This document shows, in pieces, positions 1 through 8,270 of a DNA stretch of 22,536 nucleotides (the stretch's first letter is position 1; each line of letters begins with the position of its first letter). Position numbers and translations under genes: made by a program. The stretch lies in the NCBI GenBank assembly GCA_000435055.1, contig FR879717.1, positions 19,134 to 41,669 of the forward strand. The letters run 5' to 3'. This stretch comes from Clostridium sp. CAG:138. Its GTDB lineage: Bacteria > Bacillota > Clostridia > Christensenellales > CAG-138. The notes under the pieces are model-generated. The model was not told the DNA's origin, searched no databases, and saw nothing but the letters and a program-made list of their open reading frames with translations.

Positions 1-1
1 A

Positions 2-757
2 ACAGGAATGCCGACGCCTATGGGAGAGGTCATTATCCTTCGTGCATGCAGTGACGGCTTTATTCAGCTTGCGGGTCCGTCCATGACGGCGCAGCTTGCG
101 CGGCTTAAAAAACGCATGTTTGAACTCGGCGCGGCAAAGGTCATTATCGACGGTGCGCTGAGCCGAAAATCGCTTGCGATGCCGGCTGTCAGCGATGCGG
201 CAATACTGTGTTCGGGCGCAAGCTATTCCCCGGATATTCGAAAAACTGTTGAAGACACATGCTTTTCGGCGGAGCTTATGATGCTTCCACAAACGGAGCG
301 GACGGAAGATGTGCGTCAATGCAAACAAAAATACGGCGTGTTTTTCGGCAGCGGGACTCATGGCGGAGAGCAAACGGAGTTTTCGGAGTTTTCCCGCGCG
401 GCGGAACTTGTTCGAAAAGGCGGCGCAGAGGCTGTTTTGATGCGCGGCGGGGTGCCGGATTCGGCTGCAAATGCGCTTATTGCGGCGGGACGTGCGCTGA
501 ACGGACTTGAGATTATTTGCGAGGATGGCAGCAGGCTGCTGCTTTCGCATAAAAACTATGAAAAACTTGTTCGTGCAGGTGCAAGATTTACCGTTCTGAA
601 CAAAACGCGGCTGCTTGCGGTGACGGTCAACCCGTTTTCCGCAAAAGGCAGTCATTACAACAAAACGGAATTTTACGATGCCATGTGCAGCGGTCTCGGC
701 GGACGCGTGCCGGTGCTTGATGTTGTGAGCGAATTCGGCTGCGAGGCAGCGGAGTAA
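2..757 (+). CDS. kamB: Lysine 5,6-aminomutase reactivase subunit KamB-like, 5' truncated
   Basis: The frame is open to the left edge (Thr-Gly precede the first Met at 8), so this is the C-terminal ~250 residues of a longer protein. The segment TPMGEVIILRACSDGFIQLAGPS and the following 'SRKSLA' and 'SDAAILCSGASYS' stretches resemble my recollection of KamB, a partner of the MutS-like ATPase KamC in lysine-fermentation clusters. KamB and KamC are thought to reactivate the B12-dependent lysine 5,6-aminomutase (KamDE). The P-loop I expect near the KamB N-terminus would lie outside the window. The gene ends 74 bp before kamC on the same strand, and that pairing is the strongest support. The name is from memory and context. 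The alternative is the equivalent component beside ornithine aminomutase. Confidence 0.6.
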   Translation, partial: TGMPTPMGEVIILRACSDGFIQLAGPSMTAQLARLKKRMFELGAAKVIIDGALSRKSLAMPAVSDAAILCSGASYSPDIRKTVEDTCFSAELMMLPQTERTEDVRQCKQKYGVFFGSGTHGGEQTEFSEFSRAAELVRKGGAEAVLMRGGVPDSAANALIAAGRALNGLEIICEDGSRLLLSHKNYEKLVRAGARFTVLNKTRLLAVTVNPFSAKGSHYNKTEFYDAMCSGLGGRVPVLDVVSEFGCEAAE

Positions 758-831
758 ACCCGTGCGCGTAAAATCGATATTCCTGCGCTTTCGCGAATAA
801 ATGATAAAAAACAAATTGACATTATAAGACT

Positions 832-2307
832 ATGCTTGACAAACAACAGCAGGCAGCGATAGGATTTGCCTACATAATTGAAAATTTGCAGACTTGTTCC
901 CCCTTCGGAGAGGAGCTTGCGCGGCATACCAATGCGTATCCGTGTGAAGAGAATGCGCGGCTTTGCCGCGAACTGGAAAACGTTCGCCTGCTTGCGGAAA
1001 CGATCCGCAGCGATGCCGCAAGGGAGGCACTGTCCGCCGCCGAGCGTGCGCTCATGCAGCTTAAAGATGTTCGCCGTTCGGTCGCGCGAAGCCGCGAAAT
1101 GACGCTTACAGACGTTGAATTCTTCGAAATTAAACGTTTTTTGATAAAGCTTGATGCGCTTGCGGAGGCATTTTCGAAGATTCCCTGCGGCGAAAGGCTG
1201 AACGAAATCGATATTCACCCTCTGCCGCATGCGCTTTCAATAGTTGACCCGGACGGAATGCGTGCAATGACTTTTCGCGTGAGCGACAGCGCATCCGCAG
1301 AGCTTGCGAAAATTCGGCGCGAGCGCAAACGGGTTGATGCCGAACTGCGCCGAGATCCTGTCGAGGGGCGGGATGCGCTTGAAGCGGAAAGAACTCTGCT
1401 TGCCGCAAGGGAGGAGAGCGAAGAACTGCGCATCCGCACGGAAATGACAAGAGCTTTTGCTGCATATTCCAACGAGGCGGAGCAGGTGATTAAATGCATT
1501 GCAAGGTTCGATTTTGCGCTTGCAAAAGCAAGGCTTATGTGCAGCAGGGGCGGCAGCATTCCGAAGGTTTATGCAAACGGGCAGCGGGTTCTTCTTAACG
1601 AAATGATTAACCCGCAGACAGCCGATGCACTGCACTCGTCGGGGCGAAAGTTTACCCCGGTCAGCATCGAGCTTTTATCCGGTTCAACCGTTATCACGGG
1701 CGCAAACATGGGCGGAAAATCCGTTGCGGTCAAAACGCTTGCGCTGAACGTGCTGCTTGCGCTGTGCGGTTTCCCCGTTTTTTGCGGGGAAGCCGAATTG
1801 CCGCATTTTGCCGGCATACACTTGCTCTGTGAGGATATGGAGGACAGCTTGGGCGGACTTTCGAGCTTCGGCGGGGAGATGATTCGCTTTGACGGCATTC
1901 TTTCCGAAATAAAAACCGAAAGCACTGCACTCGTTCTGCTTGATGAGTTTGCGCGCGGCACGAACCCGCACGAAGGTGCGGCGCTTGTGCGGGCGGCAGT
2001 GAAGTATTTCAACAATCGACGCGGCTGTTTTGCGCTGATAACAACGCATTTCGATGATGTTGCGTGCTGTGCGCCCATGCATTATCAGGTCATCGGGCTC
2101 AAAAACGTTGAACCTGCCGTGCTCGATGCAGCATTGGCGGGAAACGATGCTTCGAGGGCTTCCGTGCTGCCGAAGCTTATGGACTACGGCTTGTATCGCG
2201 TTGCAAGCGATGTGAATCCGCCGCGTGATGCGCTGGCGATTTGCAGAGCAATGCGTGTTTCCGATGAGTTCATGCGCTGTGTAAATGCGGAGGAAACAAA
2301 ACAGTGA
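832..2307 (+). CDS. kamC: MutS-like ATPase KamC, lysine 5,6-aminomutase reactivase
   Basis: A 491-residue protein with the ATPase domain of the MutS family but without the mismatch-recognition domains. Walker A is GANMGGKS at residues 290-297, Walker B is LVLLDEF with D371-E372, and the switch histidine lies in TTHFD near 404-408. A charged, helical middle (about 150-230) corresponds to the MutS lever/clamp. Short MutS-like proteins of this layout next to KamB are the reactivase ATPase of B12-dependent lysine 5,6-aminomutase, not DNA-repair proteins. The N-terminus (LDKQQQAAIGFAYIIEN) resembles KamC starts, which supports this ATG, although no good Shine-Dalgarno sequence precedes it. The aminomutase genes kamD and kamE are not downstream here. 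They may lie left of the window. Confidence 0.75.
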   Translation: MLDKQQQAAIGFAYIIENLQTCSPFGEELARHTNAYPCEENARLCRELENVRLLAETIRSDAAREALSAAERALMQLKDVRRSVARSREMTLTDVEFFEIKRFLIKLDALAEAFSKIPCGERLNEIDIHPLPHALSIVDPDGMRAMTFRVSDSASAELAKIRRERKRVDAELRRDPVEGRDALEAERTLLAAREESEELRIRTEMTRAFAAYSNEAEQVIKCIARFDFALAKARLMCSRGGSIPKVYANGQRVLLNEMINPQTADALHSSGRKFTPVSIELLSGSTVITGANMGGKSVAVKTLALNVLLALCGFPVFCGEAELPHFAGIHLLCEDMEDSLGGLSSFGGEMIRFDGILSEIKTESTALVLLDEFARGTNPHEGAALVRAAVKYFNNRRGCFALITTHFDDVACCAPMHYQVIGLKNVEPAVLDAALAGNDASRASVLPKLMDYGLYRVASDVNPPRDALAICRAMRVSDEFMRCVNAEETKQ

Positions 2308-2395
2308 ACCCCGTGCCGCGAAGAGACGGAACGAATGCGGCATTAAACATAAAAATTAAAATGTCTGAAAGGCAGAATACAGGAGGATTTACAAT

Positions 2396-3403
2396 ATGAA
2401 ATCAGTAAACAAAAAACACAATGTGCGCATTGCGGCTCTTATCGCAGCAGTGCTTGCGCTCTGTCTTGCGCTGACAGGCTGCATGATGGGCAGCGGCAAA
2501 CAGCCGAGTATCAATGCAGAGGACGATTCAACCGTTGCATATGCCGACAGGCAGCTTACCTTTGCGCAAAATGTGCAGTCGATTCAGGTGAACGTCAACA
2601 CAGCGGTCGGATTCTTCTGCTATGAAGACAATATGTATAAAATTTTGACCGATAAGACCGGCGGCGGTTCCGATGCTTTGGAGACAGACGCACCGGATGC
2701 GACAGACGCACCGGATGCTACAACTGCTCCGGATGCTACAACTGCTCCGGACGCACCGAAAGCTGACACGGCCGAAGACAACACGGTTAAATATACCGTT
2801 GAGCTTTTTGAAAAGGATAAGGACGGAAACCTTTCGGAAACGCCGGCATCTTCAGATAAATTCACTTATGAAATCAACGAAAAAAACGGCTATCTGTTTG
2901 TGAAATCCTCCGTTCTCGGCGAGATTCGCATTAATGCATCCTGCGCCAACGGCAGCGAATTGAAAGAGACTGTAAAGCTCAATGTCAACCGCCAATCGGT
3001 GAGCCTTTTCGACATTGTGATGTTCGTTATCGGTCTGTATCTGCTCTATTCCGCAATTTCCGGCCGCGGCAGAATCTTTGATGCCGAGTTTGTAAAAGAG
3101 GGCATGGAAGCAAAACACAAAAAGGCAATGCGCATAAGCTGCCTTGCAGCGGCTGTCATCATGATTGCGGCGGGCGTCGTTTCCGCTTTGGACGGTTTCG
3201 GCAAGCTGCAAACGGTCAGCATGATTCTGTTCGGTCTGCTCTGCGCCGTGTTTGTTGCGGCGATCATCTGGACGGGCAAATACGTTGACAAGAACGCAAA
3301 ACGCGAAGCTCAGCAGCAGCCGGGAGGCGGCGTGCCCCGCGCACCCAAAGCGGCGTTCGAGTTTGACGATGATGAACCCACAATAGACGACGTTAAAAAG
3401 TAA
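2396..3403 (+). CDS. Predicted lipoprotein with repetitive linker and three membrane segments
   Basis: A 335-residue protein of unknown function. The start is well set by AGGAGG 9 bases upstream. The N-terminus is a lipoprotein signal (hydrophobic residues ~11-27, lipobox LTGC, Cys29). Residues ~97-120 are a low-complexity linker of TDAPDA and TTAPDA units encoded by four 18-bp tandem repeats. After an extracellular-looking domain come three hydrophobic segments (roughly residues 205-224, 248-266 and 271-292), then a charged tail rich in Asp/Glu. A lipid anchor together with three later membrane segments is unusual. The gene lies 88 bp after kamC but has no evident functional link to it. I do not recognise the family. 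Confidence 0.8.
   Translation: MKSVNKKHNVRIAALIAAVLALCLALTGCMMGSGKQPSINAEDDSTVAYADRQLTFAQNVQSIQVNVNTAVGFFCYEDNMYKILTDKTGGGSDALETDAPDATDAPDATTAPDATTAPDAPKADTAEDNTVKYTVELFEKDKDGNLSETPASSDKFTYEINEKNGYLFVKSSVLGEIRINASCANGSELKETVKLNVNRQSVSLFDIVMFVIGLYLLYSAISGRGRIFDAEFVKEGMEAKHKKAMRISCLAAAVIMIAAGVVSALDGFGKLQTVSMILFGLLCAVFVAAIIWTGKYVDKNAKREAQQQPGGGVPRAPKAAFEFDDDEPTIDDVKK
2684..2755 (+). repeat. Four 18-bp tandem repeats in lipoprotein linker
   Basis: Units start at 2684, 2702, 2720 and 2738. The first two begin ACAGACGCACCGGATGC and the last two ACAACTGCTCCGGA. They encode TDAPDA twice and TTAPDA twice. The 18-bp unit keeps the frame, so slippage would change linker length without disrupting the protein. 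Confidence 0.9.
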
Positions 3404-3406
3404 TTC

Positions 3407-3466
3407 GCGGAACAGCTCCGCAATCGATTGAGCTTTGAATGAAGGCTGAATCCGGCGGAGCTTTTT
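3407..3466 (+). terminator. Putative terminator after the lipoprotein gene
   Basis: AGCTCCGC (3414-3421) pairs with GCGGAGCT (3455-3462), followed by a short T run. The loop is long (33 nt). The 5' arm can instead form a local hairpin, GCGGA (3407-3411) with TCCGC (3417-3421), so two mutually exclusive structures are possible. It lies between the lipoprotein and EIIC-like genes. Confidence 0.4.
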
Positions 3467-3519
3467 GCGGAAGTCCTGCGGATATAAACACAAAAAACTT
3501 GAATTAAGTGAGGCAAGCA

Positions 3520-4647
3520 ATGGAAAACAACGAGAACATCGCTCTTTCGGAAGAAACGGCAGCTCCCTGCGGTGCAGACACGAAACGCAGCTTCGGAAAC
3601 ATCGTGAAGCATTATGCGGACAGGTACTTTATTAAGGCTCTCGGAGCAATGGCAAAGGGTCTTTTCGCCTCTCTGCTCATCGGCACGATAATTGCGCAAT
3701 TTGCGCGTATTCCCGCACTTTCGGGCATTCTTGACCCGATTGTGAAGGTTGCACAGAACGGCTTTGTTGTCGGCGGTGCGATCGGCGCGGCGATTGCTGT
3801 CGGGCTTGGTGCGAAAGCTCTGACGCTCTGCGCTGCGGTCGTTGTCGGAGCGATAGGTTATACAAGCGGCGCAGGCGGTGCGGGTCCTGTCGGGGCTTAT
3901 ATTGCTGCCGTTATCGGAATCGAAATCGGAAGGCTTGTTGAAGGCAAAACAAAGGTTGATATTCTTCTTGTTCCCATTGCGGTGCTGCTGACGGGCGGCG
4001 TTGTGGGCGTGCTTCTCGGGGCACCGCTCGGTGCATTTATGAAGTGGCTCGGTTACATAATCGGCAAAGCAACCTATCTGAACCCGATTCCGATGGGCAT
4101 CATAGTTTCCGTTGTTATGGGCATCATTCTGACGGCTCCGATTTCAAGTGCCGCAATTGCCTCCATGATATTTGTAACGGCAAATGCCGCACCGGATGTT
4201 AAAACCGGGCTTATGCTTGCAGCGGGTGCCGCAACGATCGGCTGCTCATGCCAGATGGTCGGTTTTGCTGTTTCAAGCTTCCGCGAAAACCGCTGGGGAG
4301 GCATTGTTTCTCAGGGACTCGGCACATCAATGCTTCAGGTGCCGAATATATTGCGTCATCCTGCAATCCTTGTTCCGCCGACGCTTGCAAGCGCGATCCT
4401 CGGACCGTTCGGAACAACGGTGTTCCAAATGCTGAACGAGGGCATTTCGGGCGGCATGGGTACCTGCGGATTTGTGGGTCAGATAGGAACATTTACGACA
4501 ATGCTTCAAAACGGCAGCGAGTGGTGGTCGATACTGCTTCGCGTGCTGCTGCTGCATATTGCTGCTCCCGCTGCGCTTTCTCTGCTTTTCAGCGAAATAA
4601 TGCGCAGGCTCGGGTGGATAAAACAGAACGATATGCTGCTTGACTGA
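3520..4647 (+). CDS. PTS EIIC-like membrane protein (PTS_EIIC_2 type)
   Basis: A 375-residue polytopic membrane protein, Gly/Ala-rich with about 8-10 hydrophobic segments between residues ~45 and 365. Stretches such as GAIGAAIAVGLGAKALTLC and the Gly/Pro-rich GFVGQIGTF are characteristic of the stand-alone EIIC-like family (Pfam PTS_EIIC_2). These proteins resemble the membrane domain of sugar phosphotransferase permeases, but their substrate is generally unknown. I chose the ATG at 3520 rather than the GTG at 3508 because the AGTGAGG overlapping that GTG makes a good ribosome-binding site six bases before the ATG. No EIIA or EIIB gene is nearby, so PTS-coupled transport is not shown. The gene is followed after 51 bp by cysS. 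Confidence 0.7.
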   Translation: MENNENIALSEETAAPCGADTKRSFGNIVKHYADRYFIKALGAMAKGLFASLLIGTIIAQFARIPALSGILDPIVKVAQNGFVVGGAIGAAIAVGLGAKALTLCAAVVVGAIGYTSGAGGAGPVGAYIAAVIGIEIGRLVEGKTKVDILLVPIAVLLTGGVVGVLLGAPLGAFMKWLGYIIGKATYLNPIPMGIIVSVVMGIILTAPISSAAIASMIFVTANAAPDVKTGLMLAAGAATIGCSCQMVGFAVSSFRENRWGGIVSQGLGTSMLQVPNILRHPAILVPPTLASAILGPFGTTVFQMLNEGISGGMGTCGFVGQIGTFTTMLQNGSEWWSILLRVLLLHIAAPAALSLLFSEIMRRLGWIKQNDMLLD

Positions 4648-4698
4648 GCTGTGCGGCAGCAAAACTTTTTTAAGTTTTTCTTGAAAGGAAATGAGAAC

Positions 4699-6114
4699 AT
4701 GGAAAAATTCTATTTATATAACACTCTCACAAAGCGCGTGGACGAGTTTGTGCCGCGCGAGGCGGGCAAGGTCAGCATGTATACCTGCGGCCCGACCGTT
4801 TATCATTTTGCACATATCGGCAACCTCCGCTCCTATATCATGGAGGATGTGCTCGAAAAATTCCTGCGCTATATCGGCTATGATGTGAAGCGTGTGATGA
4901 ACATAACGGACGTTGGGCATCTGTCAAGCGACGGTGACACCGGCGAAGACAAGATGGTCTCCGGTGCGAAGCGCGAGGGCAAAACCGTTATGGAGCTTGC
5001 AAAATTCTATGAGAATGCGTTCTTTGACGATTGCCGCAAACTGAACATCAAAACTCCCGATGTTGTTGAACCTGCGACGAACTGCATTGCCGAATACATA
5101 AAACTTATCGAAAAGCTGTTTGAGAACGGCTATGCATACGAAGCGGGCGGAAATATCTATTTTGACACCTCCAAACTCAAGGATTATTATCAGCTCACGG
5201 GGCATTCGTCGGATGACTTGCTTGTGGGTGTGCGCAGCGATGTTGAAGAGGACGGAAACAAGCGCAACAAGTCAGACTTTGTGCTTTGGTTCACAAAATC
5301 CAAATTCGATTCTCAGGAATTGAAATGGGACAGCCCGTGGGGCGTCGGCTATCCCGGCTGGCATATCGAGTGCTCTGCAATCAGCATGAAGCATCTCGGC
5401 GAGTATCTCGACCTGCATTGCGGCGGTGTGGACAATATTTTCCCGCATCACACAAACGAAATTGCGCAGAGTGAAGCGGCCGTCGGGCATCCGTGGTGCA
5501 GCCACTGGTTCCATGTTCAGCACCTGAATGACCGTGAGGGCAAAATGAGCAAGTCGAAGGGCAATATCCTGACGGTTTCCGTTTTGCAGGAAAAGGGTTA
5601 CGACCCTCTTGTATACAGAATGTTCTGCCTGCAAAGCCACTACAGAAAGCCGCTTGAATTCAGCTACGATACGCTGGATAATTCAAAAGCTGCTTACGAA
5701 AGGCTGCTCAACCGCATTGCGGGCATACCTCAAGAGGGCGAAACGAATGCGGCACAGTTTGAAGATTACCGCCGCCGCTTTATCGAAAAGGTGGGCAACG
5801 ATTTGAACACTTCACTCGGTCTGACGGTGCTTTACGATCTTCTGAAGGATTCGGATGTGAACGGCGCGACAAAACGTGCAATTATTGCGGATTTTGACAG
5901 GGTGCTTTCACTTAATCTGCTTTCGGGCGGCACGAACACTGCGGAAGAGCATTCGGATGAGTTTGTTCGGTATGTTGAAGGACTCATTCGCGAACGCGCA
6001 GAGGCAAAAAAGAACAAAAACTATGCCCGTGCGGACGAAATTCGTGCGGAGCTTGCAGAAAAAGGCGTTACGCTTAAGGATTCGAAGGAAGGCACAAGCT
6101 GGACAAAGGCATAA
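4699..6114 (+). CDS. cysS: Cysteinyl-tRNA synthetase
   Basis: Class I aminoacyl-tRNA synthetase of 471 residues, a normal length, charging tRNA-Cys in the cytoplasm. The HIGH motif is HIGN (39-42), KMSKS is at 282-286, and the four zinc ligands that select cysteine are visible: C30 in CGPTVY, C225 in IECSAIS, and H250 and E254 in PHHTNE. The helical anticodon-binding region ends with the typical RADEIRAEL segment. The frame is open from 4651, but the ATG at 4699 is preceded by AAAGGAAATGAG and starts with the usual MEKFYLYNTLT, so it is the start. No T-box leader precedes it. Transcription may come from upstream. Confidence 0.95.
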   Translation: MEKFYLYNTLTKRVDEFVPREAGKVSMYTCGPTVYHFAHIGNLRSYIMEDVLEKFLRYIGYDVKRVMNITDVGHLSSDGDTGEDKMVSGAKREGKTVMELAKFYENAFFDDCRKLNIKTPDVVEPATNCIAEYIKLIEKLFENGYAYEAGGNIYFDTSKLKDYYQLTGHSSDDLLVGVRSDVEEDGNKRNKSDFVLWFTKSKFDSQELKWDSPWGVGYPGWHIECSAISMKHLGEYLDLHCGGVDNIFPHHTNEIAQSEAAVGHPWCSHWFHVQHLNDREGKMSKSKGNILTVSVLQEKGYDPLVYRMFCLQSHYRKPLEFSYDTLDNSKAAYERLLNRIAGIPQEGETNAAQFEDYRRRFIEKVGNDLNTSLGLTVLYDLLKDSDVNGATKRAIIADFDRVLSLNLLSGGTNTAEEHSDEFVRYVEGLIRERAEAKKNKNYARADEIRAELAEKGVTLKDSKEGTSWTKA

Positions 6115-6133
6115 ATCCGGGAAGAACCGCAAA

Positions 6134-6163
6134 GCGGAGGGGCAATAATCTTTGCTCCCCCGC
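6134..6163 (+). terminator. Terminator hairpin after cysS
   Basis: GCGGAGGGGCAA (6134-6145) pairs with TTTGCTCCCCCGC (6151-6163) with one A-C mismatch and one G-T pair. Only a weak T-rich stretch (AAATTTATT) follows. Confidence 0.55.
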
Positions 6164-6255
6164 CGAAATTTATTCGGAGTGTTTGTTCCTAAATATTGAA
6201 CTTAACAAAAAACTAACGAAACATAACGAAATATAATGAAGAAAGGTGTGATATT

Positions 6256-7365
6256 ATGAGAAAATGCGCTGTCGGCGGTCAGGCCGTTATGGAAGGCGTT
6301 ATGATGAAATCCGACAAGGGTATTGCAATGGCAGTGCGCCGCGCGGACGGAAAAATTGTTGCAAGTTACAAAAACCAGGTTTCAAAAGCGCAGAAGGGCA
6401 CTTTTTGGGGCCTGCCTGTAATTCGCGGAGTTGTTGCGCTTGTTGAATCGCTCACAACCGGCATGTCCACAACGATGGATTCCGCAAAAATGTACGGCGA
6501 AGATGCGTTTGCGGATGAGGAGCCGACAAAATTCGAAAAATGGCTTGCGAAAACTTTCGGAAAATCCGTTGAAAACATCGCAATAACAGTTGCGCTTGTG
6601 CTTGGCGTTGCGCTTGCTGTCGGGCTTTTTGTGCTTCTTCCGCAGCTGATTTCGTCGATGATTTTCGGGCAGACAAAGAGCCTTTGGCGTTCGCTCGTCG
6701 AGGGTGTTTTGCGCGTGGGAATTTATATCGGTTATCTTTTCGGCTGTTCCTGCATAAAAGACATGAAGCGGCTTTTTATGTATCACGGTGCGGAGCATAA
6801 AACAATTGCCTGCTATGAAGCGGAGGATGAACTTGTTCCCGCCCGCGCGAAAAAATACAGCCGGCTGCATCCGCGCTGCGGAACGAATTATCTTTTCCTT
6901 GTGATGGCGATATCGATTCTGTTTCTTACCGTTATCGATGCCGTGTTCATCTACGGATTCAAATTTGAAATTCAGAACAGCATTCTTGAATTCCTTTTCC
7001 GCTTCGGCGTCCGCATAATCTGCATTCCGCTCATTGCGGGCATAAGCTATGAGGTGCTGCATGCGGCGGCAAAGAGTGACGGCTGGTTTGCAAAAGTTGT
7101 TCGCGCTCCCGGCATGGGCTTGCAGCTTATCACAACGAAAGAACCCACCGAGGATATGCTTGAGGTTGCAATTGCGGCATTTTATATTGCAATGGGTGAA
7201 AGAAGCTGCGATTACTATAATAAACTTGCGGATGAACCCGAAAACCCGCAACCCGCCGATGCAGCGGAGCCGCACGAAAACGCAGAGGCGGCAGCCGAAA
7301 AAGCTGAATGCACCGAAAATGCGGAACCTGAAGCAAAAGCGGAAACGGCGGCCGAGGCGCAATGA
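6256..7365 (+). CDS. DUF1385 family membrane protein (YqhQ-like)
   Basis: A 369-residue protein with the hallmark DUF1385 N-terminus (GGQAVMEGVMM) and the conserved blocks YHGAEHKTIACYE and LHPRCGTNYL, which hold His, Glu, Cys and Arg residues that could bind a metal or ligand. About four or five hydrophobic segments lie between residues ~110 and 270. The C-terminal ~50 residues are Ala/Glu-rich and look disordered. The molecular function is not established. In Clostridia the gene commonly sits directly before prmC and prfA, as here. AAAGGTG precedes the ATG, and the stop overlaps the prmC start (ATGA), indicating translational coupling. Confidence 0.85.
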   Translation: MRKCAVGGQAVMEGVMMKSDKGIAMAVRRADGKIVASYKNQVSKAQKGTFWGLPVIRGVVALVESLTTGMSTTMDSAKMYGEDAFADEEPTKFEKWLAKTFGKSVENIAITVALVLGVALAVGLFVLLPQLISSMIFGQTKSLWRSLVEGVLRVGIYIGYLFGCSCIKDMKRLFMYHGAEHKTIACYEAEDELVPARAKKYSRLHPRCGTNYLFLVMAISILFLTVIDAVFIYGFKFEIQNSILEFLFRFGVRIICIPLIAGISYEVLHAAAKSDGWFAKVVRAPGMGLQLITTKEPTEDMLEVAIAAFYIAMGERSCDYYNKLADEPENPQPADAAEPHENAEAAAEKAECTENAEPEAKAETAAEAQ

Positions 7366-8237
7366 CAATTCGCGATGCCGTTGCACTTGCCCGAAAGGAG
7401 CTCATTGAAACGAGCCTTGAAGATGCGGAGTTTGAAGCGCGCCAGCTTGCGGCATTTTGTCTCGGAAAACGCAGATTGTACACGTTTGAGTTTGCGGATG
7501 AAATGCCGGGCGATGCGCTGAAAAAGCTTCAAAGCTGCATAATGCGCAGAAAAAATCATGAGCCGCTGCAATACATAATCGGCGAGTGGGAGTTCATGGG
7601 ACTGCCGTTCACGGTGAACGAAAACGTGCTGATTCCGCGTGCGGACACGGAAACGCTTGCCGAAGCAGCGGAAAAAATCATTGCGGAACGAAGGAACACA
7701 ACTGCACCCGTAAAATTTCTTTTGGATGTCTGCACGGGCAGCGGCTGCATAGGAATTTCAATTGCCAAGCGGACGGGAGTTCCCGCGCTGCTTTGCGACA
7801 TAAGCCCCGAGGCTGTTTCCGTTGCGGAAAAAAACATTCAATTAAACGGCGTTGGGGAGCTTTGCATGTGCAGACAGGGCGACCTTTTCGAGGCCGCGCT
7901 GCCCTTTGCAAAAGAGCGGGCAAGCGGGTTCGACATTATAACAATTAATCCGCCTTATATATGCACCGATGTTATACACTCACTTCAGCCGGAGGTTTTG
8001 CGCGAACCGATGATCGCACTTGACGGCGGTGCGGACGGATTGGAGTTTTACAGGCGCATTCGGAAGGGTTATTCATGTCTTTTGAACCCCGGCGGCGTGC
8101 TGCTGCTTGAAACAGGCTTCGATCAGGGCGCGGCGGTTTCAGAGCTTTTTGCGAATGACGGAGCTGTTTCCGTGCTTTCGGACATTTGCGGAAACGATCG
8201 CGTGGTGGTTGTTGAAAAAAGATTGAATCGGGGTTGA
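7362..8237 (+). CDS. prmC: Release factor glutamine methyltransferase PrmC
   Basis: A 291-residue SAM-dependent methyltransferase that N5-methylates the glutamine of the GGQ motif in class I release factors. The N-terminal ~85 residues are the helical substrate-binding domain, ending before LIPRADTETL. The SAM site is seen in LLDVCTGSGCIGI, and the catalytic NPPY motif is at 196-199. The start overlaps the DUF1385 stop by four bases. The target gene, prfA, lies 33 bp downstream, which fits a joint modification/termination operon. Confidence 0.95.
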   Translation: MTIRDAVALARKELIETSLEDAEFEARQLAAFCLGKRRLYTFEFADEMPGDALKKLQSCIMRRKNHEPLQYIIGEWEFMGLPFTVNENVLIPRADTETLAEAAEKIIAERRNTTAPVKFLLDVCTGSGCIGISIAKRTGVPALLCDISPEAVSVAEKNIQLNGVGELCMCRQGDLFEAALPFAKERASGFDIITINPPYICTDVIHSLQPEVLREPMIALDGGADGLEFYRRIRKGYSCLLNPGGVLLLETGFDQGAAVSELFANDGAVSVLSDICGNDRVVVVEKRLNRG

Positions 8238-8270
8238 ACAATTGCCCAAACATATGAAAGATAACAGGAT

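Noticed and set aside
817..822. TTGACA upstream of kamC as a promoter
   Set aside because: No -10 box lies 16-18 bp downstream, where the kamC coding sequence has already begun.
1684..2343. Long open frames opposite or out of frame with real genes (also 6382-7386, 9467-10162, 12689-13642 and 14765-15625)
   Set aside because: They overlap genes with clear motifs, have no ribosome-binding sites, and translate to low-complexity or Cys/Arg-rich sequence typical of shadows in this base composition.
6196..6237. Promoter before the DUF1385 gene (TTGAAC ... TATAAT)
   Set aside because: The TATAAT at 6232 is good, but the TTGAAC is 30 bp away and nothing closer resembles a -35 box.
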